The notes under the pieces are model-generated. The model saw only the letters and a list, made by a program, of their open reading frames with translations, ran no database searches and was not told the DNA's origin. The position numbers and the translations under genes were made by a program. Below, in pieces: positions 11,435-19,330 of a stretch of DNA of 64,000 bases. Numbering within the stretch: the first letter of the stretch is position 1; every line of letters begins with the position of its first letter. The DNA comes from an uncultured Winogradskyella sp. (GTDB lineage Bacteria; Bacteroidota; Bacteroidia; Flavobacteriales; Flavobacteriaceae): the NCBI RefSeq assembly GCF_947501905.1, contig NZ_CANMXL010000001.1, positions 372,001 through 436,000 of the forward strand. Direction: 5' to 3'.

Positions 11435-11752
11435 TTATTCTTGTGCTTTAATTTTTATTTTTCTTGGAGGAGTTGTTGAAATCTCCAATCCTTTTTCCTT
11501 TACTTTTTTTACAATGGTTGACTCCATTTTTAATCTCATGAGTTTGGAACGTCCGTCTACAAATGCTGAACGCAACTCCTTTACTTCATTGCTCATTCTC
11601 GATATTTCATAAACTTTCTTGTCAGCACTATGCGCACTAGCAATCATGATTATGGCTAGCCCAGAAATAAAAAGAATGACCCGCCAATTTTTGAACGAAT
11701 CATCACTGATTAGAAATGTACCTCTTAATATGCTGTAGATACTTTTTTTCAC
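11435..11752 (-). CDS. ftsL: FtsL-like divisome protein
   Basis: A 105-residue bitopic protein: cytoplasmic head, one transmembrane segment at about residues 24-42 (WRVILFISGLAIIMIASAH) and a coiled-coil-prone periplasmic tail rich in Lys, Glu, Leu and Met. Topology, size and position between rsmH and ftsI identify it as the FtsL of the FtsQLB complex; sequence alone would not. GTG at 11752 is the start and overlaps the rsmH TGA by 4 bases. No ATG is available between the upstream in-frame stop and the membrane segment. Confidence 0.85.
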   Translation of the reverse strand: MKKSIYSILRGTFLISDDSFKNWRVILFISGLAIIMIASAHSADKKVYEISRMSNEVKELRSAFVDGRSKLMRLKMESTIVKKVKEKGLEISTTPPRKIKIKAQE

Positions 11753-12645
11753 AATTTCTCTGCTATCCTGAGTTTAGCACTTCGTGCTCTATTGTTAATT
11801 TTTATTTCCTCTTTTGTTGGGACAATAAGCCCTCCAACCTTCTTTAGTGGTACTTCAAAATTTCCAAACATATCCCGCTCTGGTTCACCCTCAAACATTC
11901 CGTTTCTTATATAGCGTTTTACCAGTCTATCTTCTAAAGAATGGTAGGAGATAAAACTCAAACGACCACCAACTTTTAAAACCTGTGGTGTTTGCTGCAA
12001 CAATTCTTTTAGTACTTCGATTTCTTGATTAACCTCTATTCTTATCGCTTGATAAATCTGAGCCAACACTTTATTTTCTTTCCTATGATTTAAAAATCGC
12101 TTTAAGACTATCTTTAATTGCTCACTCGTTTTTATCTCTGCATTTTCTCTTTCTTCAACAATCACTCTTGCCATTGCTGGCGCTTGTCTTAACTCACCAT
12201 ATTGCAAAAACACTTGCTTTAGCTCTTCTTCATCATAAGTATTAACAACTTCAAAAGCAGACAGCTCATTATCCTGATTCATTCTCATATCTAAGTCCGC
12301 TTCAAACCTTGTTGAAAAACCACGTTCCGCAACATCAAATTGATGTGACGATACACCAAAATCTGCAAGAATACCGTCAACTTCCTTTACACCATAAAAC
12401 TTCAAAAACCGCTTGATATATCTAAAGTTTTCATTTATGAGTGTAAACCTATGGTCATCAATAGCATTATTTAAAGCATCTGTATCTTGATCAAATGCAT
12501 ATAATTTTCCATCTGGACCAAGCCTATTCAATATTTCTTGACTATGACCTCCACCTCCAAAAGTGACATCCACGTAAACACCATCTGGCTTTATGTCTAA
12601 ACCATCAACTGTTTCTTTTAATAAAACTGCATTATGATATTCCAT
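11749..12645 (-). CDS. rsmH: 16S rRNA (cytosine-1402-N4)-methyltransferase RsmH
   Basis: SAM-dependent methyltransferase (MraW) modifying 16S rRNA C1402 in the decoding centre. 298 residues; VDVTFGGGGHSQEIL near residue 24 is the SAM-binding motif, DGILADFGVSSHQFD near 90 the second signature, and SYHSLEDRLVKR near 232 the catalytic-region signature of the family. ATG at 12645 overlaps the mraZ 3' end by 14 bases. Conserved second gene of the dcw cluster. Confidence 0.97.
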   Translation of the reverse strand: MEYHNAVLLKETVDGLDIKPDGVYVDVTFGGGGHSQEILNRLGPDGKLYAFDQDTDALNNAIDDHRFTLINENFRYIKRFLKFYGVKEVDGILADFGVSSHQFDVAERGFSTRFEADLDMRMNQDNELSAFEVVNTYDEEELKQVFLQYGELRQAPAMARVIVEERENAEIKTSEQLKIVLKRFLNHRKENKVLAQIYQAIRIEVNQEIEVLKELLQQTPQVLKVGGRLSFISYHSLEDRLVKRYIRNGMFEGEPERDMFGNFEVPLKKVGGLIVPTKEEIKINNRARSAKLRIAEKL

Positions 12646-13102
12646 CTACCGCATCATCTTGTCCCATAACCTCTTCAGCTAAATCTGCAAAATCTAATGC
12701 TGCATCATCAATAGCTTTCTCATACTTGTCCTTATCCCATATCTCAACAATATTTACAGCCGATGCCAGTACGGTTTGCTTAACAATTCCAGAAAACGAC
12801 AGTAAATCTTTTGGGATAAGCAAACGACCTGTTGCATCTACCTCTACAACTTTTACTCCCGCAGTAAAGCGTCGAATAAAAGCATCATTTTTTTTATTGA
12901 AACGGTTTAACTTATTTACTTTTTGCATCAATTTTTCCCATTCTGGCATCGGATAAAGTTCTAGACAAGGCTGAAAAACTGCACGCTTAATCACAAAACC
13001 AGATTGCATAACAGGAGCCAACTGTTTTTTTAAAACAGCTGGCAGCATAAGCCTTCCTTTGGCATCTGCTTTTACTTCGTATGTTCCTATCAATGCGTTC
13101 AA
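12632..13102 (-). CDS. mraZ: Transcriptional regulator / division protein MraZ
   Basis: DNA-binding protein with two SpoVT-AbrB-type half-domains; the first begins LIGTYEVKADAKGRLMLP and the second VVEVDATGRLLIPKDL near residue 87. MraZ proteins form rings that bind a tandem repeat upstream of their own gene and control the dcw operon. 156 residues, normal length. The start is TTG at 13102 (an in-frame TGA lies just upstream and there is no ATG); TTG at 13093 is a weaker alternative. The predicted binding repeats lie at 13161-13185. Confidence 0.95.
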   Translation of the reverse strand: MNALIGTYEVKADAKGRLMLPAVLKKQLAPVMQSGFVIKRAVFQPCLELYPMPEWEKLMQKVNKLNRFNKKNDAFIRRFTAGVKVVEVDATGRLLIPKDLLSFSGIVKQTVLASAVNIVEIWDKDKYEKAIDDAALDFADLAEEVMGQDDAVDGIS

Positions 13103-13141
13103 TCTATTGGGTCAAAAAAGGTTACAAAACAATTTTAAAAT

Positions 13142-13149
13142 CAAATATA
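13142..13149 (-). promoter_or_regulatory. -7 promoter box for mraZ/dcw operon
   Basis: The minus-strand sequence is TATATTTG, an exact match to the Bacteroidota TAnnTTTG box, 40 bases upstream of the mraZ TTG. No TTG -33 element is found at the normal distance; the MraZ repeats occupy that position. Confidence 0.65.
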
Positions 13150-13160
13150 TTGAAAAATTA

Positions 13161-13185
13161 CCCACATTTTACCACATTTTACCAC
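13161..13185 (-). promoter_or_regulatory. Putative MraZ-binding repeats
   Basis: Read on the minus strand, GTGGT, GTGGT and GTGGG occur at 13185-13181, 13175-13171 and 13165-13161, exactly 10 bp apart and separated by AAAAT-like spacers. MraZ is known to bind three or four such short G-rich direct repeats ahead of mraZ. Here they sit immediately upstream of the -7 box, where a -33 element would be expected. Confidence 0.8.
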
Positions 13186-13302
13186 TTTTGTTGATAAGTT
13201 TTCTATTTATCGACTAAAATCAGTGTTTATATGATGATTGAAACATTAGAATATTGATAAAAATGCTACAGGATATTAAAGTTAAAATCCCAAGTATTTA
13301 AC

Positions 13303-13310
13303 TATATTTG
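13303..13310 (+). promoter_or_regulatory. -7 promoter box for the alpha/beta hydrolase gene
   Basis: TATATTTG matches TAnnTTTG exactly and ends 23 bases before the ATG at 13334. No -33 TTG is seen at 19-21 bp. It faces away from the mraZ promoter, so the 231-bp gap is a divergent control region. Confidence 0.55.
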
Positions 13311-13333
13311 TTTTTAACTATACTAACTAATGC

Positions 13334-14098
13334 ATGGCACACCTTTTAAAGGAAGAAAAGGATTTTAGATACATTGAAGTTGGCGAAGGAACCCCTATTA
13401 TCGTCCTTCACGGACTTATGGGTGGACTAAGTAATTTTGATGGTGTTACTGACTTTTTCAGCAATAAAGGTTATAAAGTTCTTATTCCGGAATTACCTAT
13501 ATATACTATGTCTTTACTTAAGACTAACGTAAAGAGTTTTGCCAATTACCTTAAAGATTTTATAGAATTTAAAGGCTTTGATGAGGTTATATTACTAGGA
13601 AATTCTCTAGGCGGTCATATTGGTTTATACCACACAAAACTTTATCCTGAAAAAGTAAAAGGTCTCGTCATAACCGGAAGCTCTGGCCTATATGAAAGTG
13701 CTATGGGCAGTGGATATACAAAGCGTAGTGATTATGAGGTGATTAAGAAAAAAGCTCAAGATGTTTTTTATGACCCTGAAGTGGCTACAAAAGAGATAGT
13801 AGATGAGGTATATGAAACTGTAAATGATAGAAATAAGCTTATAAAAACATTGGCAATTGCAAAAAGTGCTATTAGACACAACATGGCAAAAGACTTACCA
13901 AAAATGCATACACCTACTTGTATTATTTGGGGTAAAAATGACAATGTAACACCTCCAGAAGTTGCTGACGAGTTCCATGAATTACTACCCGATTCTGATT
14001 TGTTTTGGATAGATAAATGTGGTCATGCAGCTATGATGGAACATCCTGATGAATTTAATAAAATATTACACAGCTGGTTAGAATCAAGAGAGTTTTAA
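13334..14098 (+). CDS. Alpha/beta hydrolase
   Basis: A 254-residue cytoplasmic hydrolase of the alpha/beta fold without signal peptide. HGLMGG at residues 26-31 is the oxyanion-hole region, GNSLGG gives the nucleophile Ser91, D203 (GKNDNVTPP) the acid and H231 (CGHAAMMEHP) the base: a complete triad. The substrate cannot be told from sequence; the best general family is the broad esterase/haloperoxidase-like group. It is transcribed divergently from the dcw operon and followed after 55 bases by engB, an arrangement I recall from other Flavobacteriaceae. Confidence 0.85.
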   Translation: MAHLLKEEKDFRYIEVGEGTPIIVLHGLMGGLSNFDGVTDFFSNKGYKVLIPELPIYTMSLLKTNVKSFANYLKDFIEFKGFDEVILLGNSLGGHIGLYHTKLYPEKVKGLVITGSSGLYESAMGSGYTKRSDYEVIKKKAQDVFYDPEVATKEIVDEVYETVNDRNKLIKTLAIAKSAIRHNMAKDLPKMHTPTCIIWGKNDNVTPPEVADEFHELLPDSDLFWIDKCGHAAMMEHPDEFNKILHSWLESREF

Positions 14099-14153
14099 GC
14101 AGTTACTTATCTTATGTAATTAAATGAAATTCCCGCTTTCGAGGGAAATGTAT

Positions 14154-14771
14154 ATGAAAATTAAATCTGCTGAATTTATAATAAGTAATTCTGATGTAGA
14201 CAAGTGCCCTACACAGCCATTACCTGAATATGCCTTTATTGGTCGTAGTAATGTTGGAAAGTCTTCTTTAATTAATATGTTGACAAGCCGTAAGAGCTTG
14301 GCAAAAACATCTGGAAGACCTGGGAAAACACAACTAATAAATCATTTTTTAATAAACAAAAATTGGTTTTTAGTAGATTTACCAGGCTATGGTTATGCGC
14401 GTGTATCTAAATCTTCTAAGAAGAAATTTCAGAAATTTATTACCAATTATTTTGAGCAACGTAAACAACTCGTCTCTGCATTTGTTCTGATAGACATCCG
14501 TCATAAACCTCAACCTGTAGATTTAGAGTTTATGCAGTACTTAGGTGAGAAGGAAATACCTTTTTCTATCATTTTTACAAAAGCCGATAAGTTAAAACCA
14601 AAAGCTGTAGAAAGACATGTTGAAGATTATTGCAACAATCTATTGCAATATTGGGAAGAACTCCCGCCTCATTTTATTACATCTTCGAGTAAAACTATTG
14701 GCAAAGATGAGGTTTTAGGGTTTATTGGAGATACAAATGATGAGATTGAAAAATTACGCGCTCAGGCTTAA
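14154..14771 (+). CDS. engB: Ribosome biogenesis GTP-binding protein EngB (YihA/YsxC)
   Basis: Small GTPase needed for large ribosomal subunit assembly. G1 is GRSNVGKSSL, G3 DLPGYGYARVS, G4 FTKADKLK and G5 about SSSKTIG. I start it at the ATG at 14154 (MKIKSAEFIIS, 205 residues), where family members begin; an in-frame ATG at 14124 would add ten unconserved residues. The TAA overlaps the stop of the convergent permease gene by 4 bases. Confidence 0.95.
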   Translation: MKIKSAEFIISNSDVDKCPTQPLPEYAFIGRSNVGKSSLINMLTSRKSLAKTSGRPGKTQLINHFLINKNWFLVDLPGYGYARVSKSSKKKFQKFITNYFEQRKQLVSAFVLIDIRHKPQPVDLEFMQYLGEKEIPFSIIFTKADKLKPKAVERHVEDYCNNLLQYWEELPPHFITSSSKTIGKDEVLGFIGDTNDEIEKLRAQA

Positions 14772-15862
14772 TTTTTTACATCCAAAGCATCACGTAAGGC
14801 ATTACCAATTAACATAAATGCCATGACCAAAATCATGATGCAAACACCCGGAATTAAAGCTAAATAAGGTTTTCCCAGTATAATATAATTATAATGGTCT
14901 TTAATCATAGCGCCCCAACTCGCCATTGGTGGTTGCGCACCTATACCCAAAAAACTTAATCCACTTTCTATTAAAATAGCAGCTGCAAAATTAGCCGCTG
15001 AAATTACAATAAGTGGCGCCATAATATTTGGCAAAATGTGCTTAGTTACAATTCTAAAATCTCTAAAACCTAAAGCTCTTGCCGCAGTAACATATTGTAA
15101 CTCTTTAGCACCTATTATTTGCCCTCTAACTACTCTCGCTACCTCAACCCACATGGTTAAGCCAACAGCAATAAATACTTGCCAAAACCCTTTACCTAAG
15201 GCTAGAGTTATTGCAATAACTAAAAGTAAAGTGGGTATAGACCAAGTGATATTAATTATCCATATGATAAAGGCATCTACTTTCCCGCCATAATAACCCG
15301 CCAAACTTCCCATAAAAAGTCCAACAACTAAAGAAATAAAAACAGCCACAAAACCTATAAAAAAAGAAATACGAGCACCTATTAGAATTCTACTTAAATA
15401 ATCTCTTCCATATTTATCTGTGCCAAAAATGAAGTGCCTTTCTTTGATGAAATCTTTATATTCATTGTTAGGAAAAGTATTAATATCAATTGACTTTTCT
15501 TGACCAATCAATCCATCTGAAGCATACTCTATATAAGTTATAGTTTCGTCTTCAAGATTAAAATCTGAAATCGGGATTTCAGTGGTTGTATTATTTTGAC
15601 CAAAAAAGATTTTAGATATAAATGAATCTTCATCTTTAATTTCATTAGGAATCTCTAACATCCTTACCTTAAATCCAGGAGATTTAGAATGTATAGACAA
15701 ATGCATCTGATTAGCATTTTTAGAATTGTCAGGCACTAAAACATAGGCGAATACTGAAACTAAACCAATAAACACTATCACCCAGAAACTGAAAACGCCC
15801 CAAATATTCTTTTTGAATTTTTGGAGCGCTAACTGTGATAATGAATTATTGTTTTTTGACAT
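14768..15862 (-). CDS. OppC/DppC-type ABC transporter permease (orphan)
   Basis: Inner-membrane permease of the peptide/nickel ABC import family. One N-terminal membrane segment (residues about 21-42), a periplasmic region of about 100 residues, FGTDKYGRDYLSRIL (the family DxxGRD motif) and a five-helix permease core with the EAA loop ARALGFRDFRIVTKHILPN. SFLGIGAQPPMASWGAM is typical of OppC/DppC. No OppA, OppB, OppD or OppF gene is present nearby; the next gene (prc) is unrelated, 13 bases away. Its partners must be elsewhere or it has another use. Confidence 0.85.
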   Translation of the reverse strand: MSKNNNSLSQLALQKFKKNIWGVFSFWVIVFIGLVSVFAYVLVPDNSKNANQMHLSIHSKSPGFKVRMLEIPNEIKDEDSFISKIFFGQNNTTTEIPISDFNLEDETITYIEYASDGLIGQEKSIDINTFPNNEYKDFIKERHFIFGTDKYGRDYLSRILIGARISFFIGFVAVFISLVVGLFMGSLAGYYGGKVDAFIIWIINITWSIPTLLLVIAITLALGKGFWQVFIAVGLTMWVEVARVVRGQIIGAKELQYVTAARALGFRDFRIVTKHILPNIMAPLIVISAANFAAAILIESGLSFLGIGAQPPMASWGAMIKDHYNYIILGKPYLALIPGVCIMILVMAFMLIGNALRDALDVKN

Positions 15863-15875
15863 CTATGGCCAAGTT

Positions 15876-18011
15876 TTAGTTTTTCATCTTAGCTACATTG
15901 TTTTTAATCGCATAAGACAACTTTAAGTCGTTTAACACATTAAGAGCTTCTTCTACATATACATCCTTACTTAAACTCACATGCCAACGTTTTCTCTTTT
16001 CTTTAAGAATAGAATCTTTTTGCATTAAGCTTATTTCATATGGCAACGAATTAAACGTTAAGTTTGTAGAGTAGTCCGATATTTTTTCGAAACGCTTTGC
16101 CTCTTCTTCGTTAAGTTCTAAACGTTTTTTGTAACTATTATAATTAAGTGAATACGTTTCGTTATCTCTAATTTCATTAATCCACTTTGCATTTTCATCA
16201 ATTAACCTTAATTGTTCGTTGCTAGCAATTCGTTCCTTACTTTTTGCTATAGCTGCATCATAATCGTAATAGTTTTCCCAAACATTATAATCCGCCGCAC
16301 TAATTTCGTCCCAAGCTAATGGATTATCTTGTGTACGCTCTCCAATACCAATATACTTGTAACGGTCTGGCACAACAATATCACTCTTGACACCTTCTAA
16401 TTGTGTTGAGCCTCCATTAATTCTGTAATACTTATCTGTTGTAAATTTAATAGCACCTAAATCTCCATTAGTATTATTACGCACAACTCTATTTAAGTCC
16501 ACAACATTCTGCACTGTCCCTTTACCAAAAGTCTGTTCACTCCCTATTATAACTGCTCTTTTATAGTCTTGCATCGCCGCTGCTAAAATCTCTGATGCTG
16601 AAGCCGACAATTCATTAACCATAATGACTAATGGGCCATCCCAAACAATAGATTTATCTTTGTCTCTGTATATACGTTTTGGTTCAGTAGTACTCTGAAC
16701 TTGAACTATTGGACCTTCTTCGATAAATAAACCTGCCATATCTACAACAGCCCCTAATGAGCCTCCACGGTTATCTCTCAAGTCCATAATAATACCTTCA
16801 ATACCTTCTTTTTTTAAGCGCTCTATTTCGCGCTTAACATCTATAGAACAACTAACTCTATCATCTCGGTCGAAATTATCATAAAAACTAGGAAGGTTTA
16901 TAACTCCATACTTTTTACCATCTTTAATTACTGTAGATGATTTGGCATAAGTCTCCTCTAATACTACTTCATCACGGACAATAGAAATATCTTCTAGAGC
17001 ACCGTCTACTTTTTTGACAGTAAGTGTAACTGTTGTTCCTTTTGGTCCTTTTATAAATTTAACAGCATCTTCTAAACGCATACCTACAATATTCACACCT
17101 TCTTCTTCATCTTCTTGTGTGACTTTTAATATTTGGTCACCTGTTTCTAGCTTGTTTTGTCTCCAAGCGGGTCCACCACTAATCAGTTCGCTAATAGAAA
17201 TTACATCTAAACTACGCTGTAAACGCGCACCAATACCATGGTATTTACCAGACATTTCTACATCAAAACGATCTTTATCTTCTGGCTCAAAATAAAATGT
17301 ATGAGGGTCAAACTCTCTAACAATTGCATTTATATATACTCCAAACCAGTCTTTTCGTTCACGTTCATCCATGTATGTATACAGCTCTGTCAAAGAATTT
17401 AAAGTTGTTTCACGAGCTTCTATTTCTAATTCTTTTTTAGATTTTTTCTTTATTGACTCGTCTTCCTGAGACATTAAGAGATTATTCTCAATAGCTTCGT
17501 CATAATTAGCAATAGTAGAAAACTTTAATTGCTTTCTCCAGCGCTCTTTCATTTCGCGCTTATTCTTGACATAATCTAAAGATTCGTAATCAGAATTAAA
17601 GCTTTCCTCCTTACTATAATCAAAAGGTTTGTCCAAAATTTTTGCATAAACTTCTTTAGACTCAGCAATTCGCTGTAGTAAACGCTTATGAGTTAAATCG
17701 AAAAACGCTAAATCATAAGTTTTTAATTGGTCATCTAACTGATTTTTATATGACTCAAACTCTTTGATGTCAGACTTATAAAAATACCTTTTAAAAGGAT
17801 CTAACTGTCTGATATAATCGTCATAAACTCTTTCCGAAAAATCATCATTAATATCTTGAGGCGCATAATGACCTTGGTCTAATAAATAAGTAATTATTCG
17901 AATAAGTAATTTATCTTTGTCCGAACCTTCACCATTTACTTTACTTGTAAAACTACAAGACGCAAATGCTATTAGCAACGCTAGCAATAAGAATTTGTAT
18001 TTCCCTTTCAT
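15876..18011 (-). CDS. prc: Carboxy-terminal processing peptidase (Prc/Tsp, S41)
   Basis: Periplasmic tail-specific protease. The N-terminus is a lipoprotein signal (lipobox AFASC, Cys19). Residues about 40-240 form the Tsp N-terminal helical domain, a PDZ domain follows (ARLQRSLDVISISELISGG, about 262-335), then the S41 core with catalytic Ser in SASASE (469-474) and Lys497 in FGKGTVQ; residues 550-711 form the Prc C-terminal region. Length 711 matches Prc rather than short CtpA. In E. coli, Prc trims PBP3 and MepS; here an NlpC/P60 lipoprotein lies 2.4 kb away. Confidence 0.93.
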   Translation of the reverse strand: MKGKYKFLLLALLIAFASCSFTSKVNGEGSDKDKLLIRIITYLLDQGHYAPQDINDDFSERVYDDYIRQLDPFKRYFYKSDIKEFESYKNQLDDQLKTYDLAFFDLTHKRLLQRIAESKEVYAKILDKPFDYSKEESFNSDYESLDYVKNKREMKERWRKQLKFSTIANYDEAIENNLLMSQEDESIKKKSKKELEIEARETTLNSLTELYTYMDERERKDWFGVYINAIVREFDPHTFYFEPEDKDRFDVEMSGKYHGIGARLQRSLDVISISELISGGPAWRQNKLETGDQILKVTQEDEEEGVNIVGMRLEDAVKFIKGPKGTTVTLTVKKVDGALEDISIVRDEVVLEETYAKSSTVIKDGKKYGVINLPSFYDNFDRDDRVSCSIDVKREIERLKKEGIEGIIMDLRDNRGGSLGAVVDMAGLFIEEGPIVQVQSTTEPKRIYRDKDKSIVWDGPLVIMVNELSASASEILAAAMQDYKRAVIIGSEQTFGKGTVQNVVDLNRVVRNNTNGDLGAIKFTTDKYYRINGGSTQLEGVKSDIVVPDRYKYIGIGERTQDNPLAWDEISAADYNVWENYYDYDAAIAKSKERIASNEQLRLIDENAKWINEIRDNETYSLNYNSYKKRLELNEEEAKRFEKISDYSTNLTFNSLPYEISLMQKDSILKEKRKRWHVSLSKDVYVEEALNVLNDLKLSYAIKNNVAKMKN

Positions 18012-18046
18012 GTGTTAATTTTTATTGTTTTCATTATGTCACACGG

Positions 18047-18101
18047 AACAACCATATTAAGATTTTGACTATTTAGATAAAAAATACTAATCATGGTTGT
18101 T
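18047..18101. repeat. Inverted repeat upstream of prc
   Basis: AACAACCAT at 18047-18055 and its exact complement ATGGTTGTT at 18093-18101 flank a 37-bp AT-rich spacer, within the 260-bp divergent gap between prc and surE. The rest of the gap shows no gene and no clear promoter. It could be an operator; function unknown. Confidence 0.4.
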
Positions 18102-18271
18102 TCATATGTTTTTTTAATTTTTGAAAACGCTTTTTCATCAATAATTGTCTAAAATAGACGAAAAAACCATGCCAAAAAACCAAAGCGCTACTAATTTTTT
18201 GTTAAACCATGATATAGTAGCTTTTACTAGCTATTTTAGTATTTTAGCACTACAAAATTTAAACACTTAAA

Positions 18272-19048
18272 ATGTCTAAAAGACCGCTGATTTTAGTAAC
18301 AAATGATGATGGCATTACTGCCCCAGGAATAAGAACACTTATTTCAGTAATGAAAGAGATTGGAGATGTTGTAGTTGTAGCTCCTGATAGTCCACAAAGT
18401 GCTATGGGACATGCTATAACTATCAATTCTACATTGCATGTTGAAAAAGTGGTTATTGACAATGGTCCTCAAACAGAATACAGCTGCTCTGGCACACCTG
18501 CTGATTGTGTAAAACTGGCGGTTAGAGAAGTTTTAGACAGAAAACCTGACCTTTGTGTATCAGGCATAAACCACGGATCTAACTCTTCTATTAATGTTAT
18601 TTATTCCGGAACCATGAGTGCAGCTCTTGAAGCTGGCATAGAAAGTATTCCTGCTATAGGTTTTTCTTTATTAGACTATAATTGGGGCGCTAATTTTGAG
18701 CATTGCAAATCATTTGTAAAAACAATAGCCTCAAATGTTTTAGAGCATGGCTTACCTGATGGCGTAGTGCTAAATGTAAATCTCCCTAATGTTGAAAAAA
18801 AAGACATCAAAGGCATTAAAGTTTGTAGACAAGCACGTGCAAATTGGGAAGAGGAATTTGATAAACGCACCAACCCAATGGGGCGTGAGTATTATTGGTT
18901 AACAGGAAAATTTGTAAATATGGATAATGGTGAAGATACTGATGAATGGGCTCTTGAGCACAATTATGTCTCTATTGTTCCTGTTCAGTTTGACTTAACT
19001 GCTCATCATGCTATACAACAATTAAACTCTTGGGATTTTGACGCATAA
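18272..19048 (+). CDS. surE: 5'-nucleotidase SurE
   Basis: Metal-dependent nucleoside 5'/3'-monophosphate phosphatase linked to stationary-phase survival. 258 residues; LVTNDDGITAPGI holds the metal-binding pair D12-D13, PDSPQSAMGHAIT near residue 40 supplies the conserved Ser, and SGINHGSNSSINVIYSGT near 98 the conserved Asn and glycine-rich signature. It begins a plus-strand run with a small membrane protein, lpxB and an NlpC/P60 gene. Confidence 0.96.
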   Translation: MSKRPLILVTNDDGITAPGIRTLISVMKEIGDVVVVAPDSPQSAMGHAITINSTLHVEKVVIDNGPQTEYSCSGTPADCVKLAVREVLDRKPDLCVSGINHGSNSSINVIYSGTMSAALEAGIESIPAIGFSLLDYNWGANFEHCKSFVKTIASNVLEHGLPDGVVLNVNLPNVEKKDIKGIKVCRQARANWEEEFDKRTNPMGREYYWLTGKFVNMDNGEDTDEWALEHNYVSIVPVQFDLTAHHAIQQLNSWDFDA

Positions 19049-19328
19049 AAAAGAAATAATTATTGGTTTTTTTGTTGGCATTATTGCAGTATTAATTGGT
19101 ATTTTCTTTTTTGATCTTTGTATTGGTTTGTACAAGGGCAGTTCTTTTAGCCGCATTATTGATCGTTCTTTTAGCACCACGCTTTTAGATAAACGTGCCA
19201 GTATAGGTGTACTAATTAACTTGCCTATATTTTATTTATTTTTAAATAAGAAAAAAGAGAATATAGCAAAAGGCGTTTTACTAGCCACAATTTTAGTAGG
19301 CATCTTATTTTTAATCAATAAATTATAA
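19038..19328 (+). CDS. Small membrane protein of unknown function
   Basis: A 96-residue protein with three hydrophobic segments at about residues 7-26, 56-68 and 77-94, the second followed by a basic loop LNKKKENIA. No family recognised. The start is TTG at 19038, inside the 3' end of surE (11-base overlap); there is no ATG in the frame. The gene ends 2 bases before lpxB. Tight packing between surE and lpxB suggests it is real and co-transcribed. Confidence 0.7.
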   Translation: MTHKKEIIIGFFVGIIAVLIGIFFFDLCIGLYKGSSFSRIIDRSFSTTLLDKRASIGVLINLPIFYLFLNKKKENIAKGVLLATILVGILFLINKL

Positions 19329-19330
19329 CC

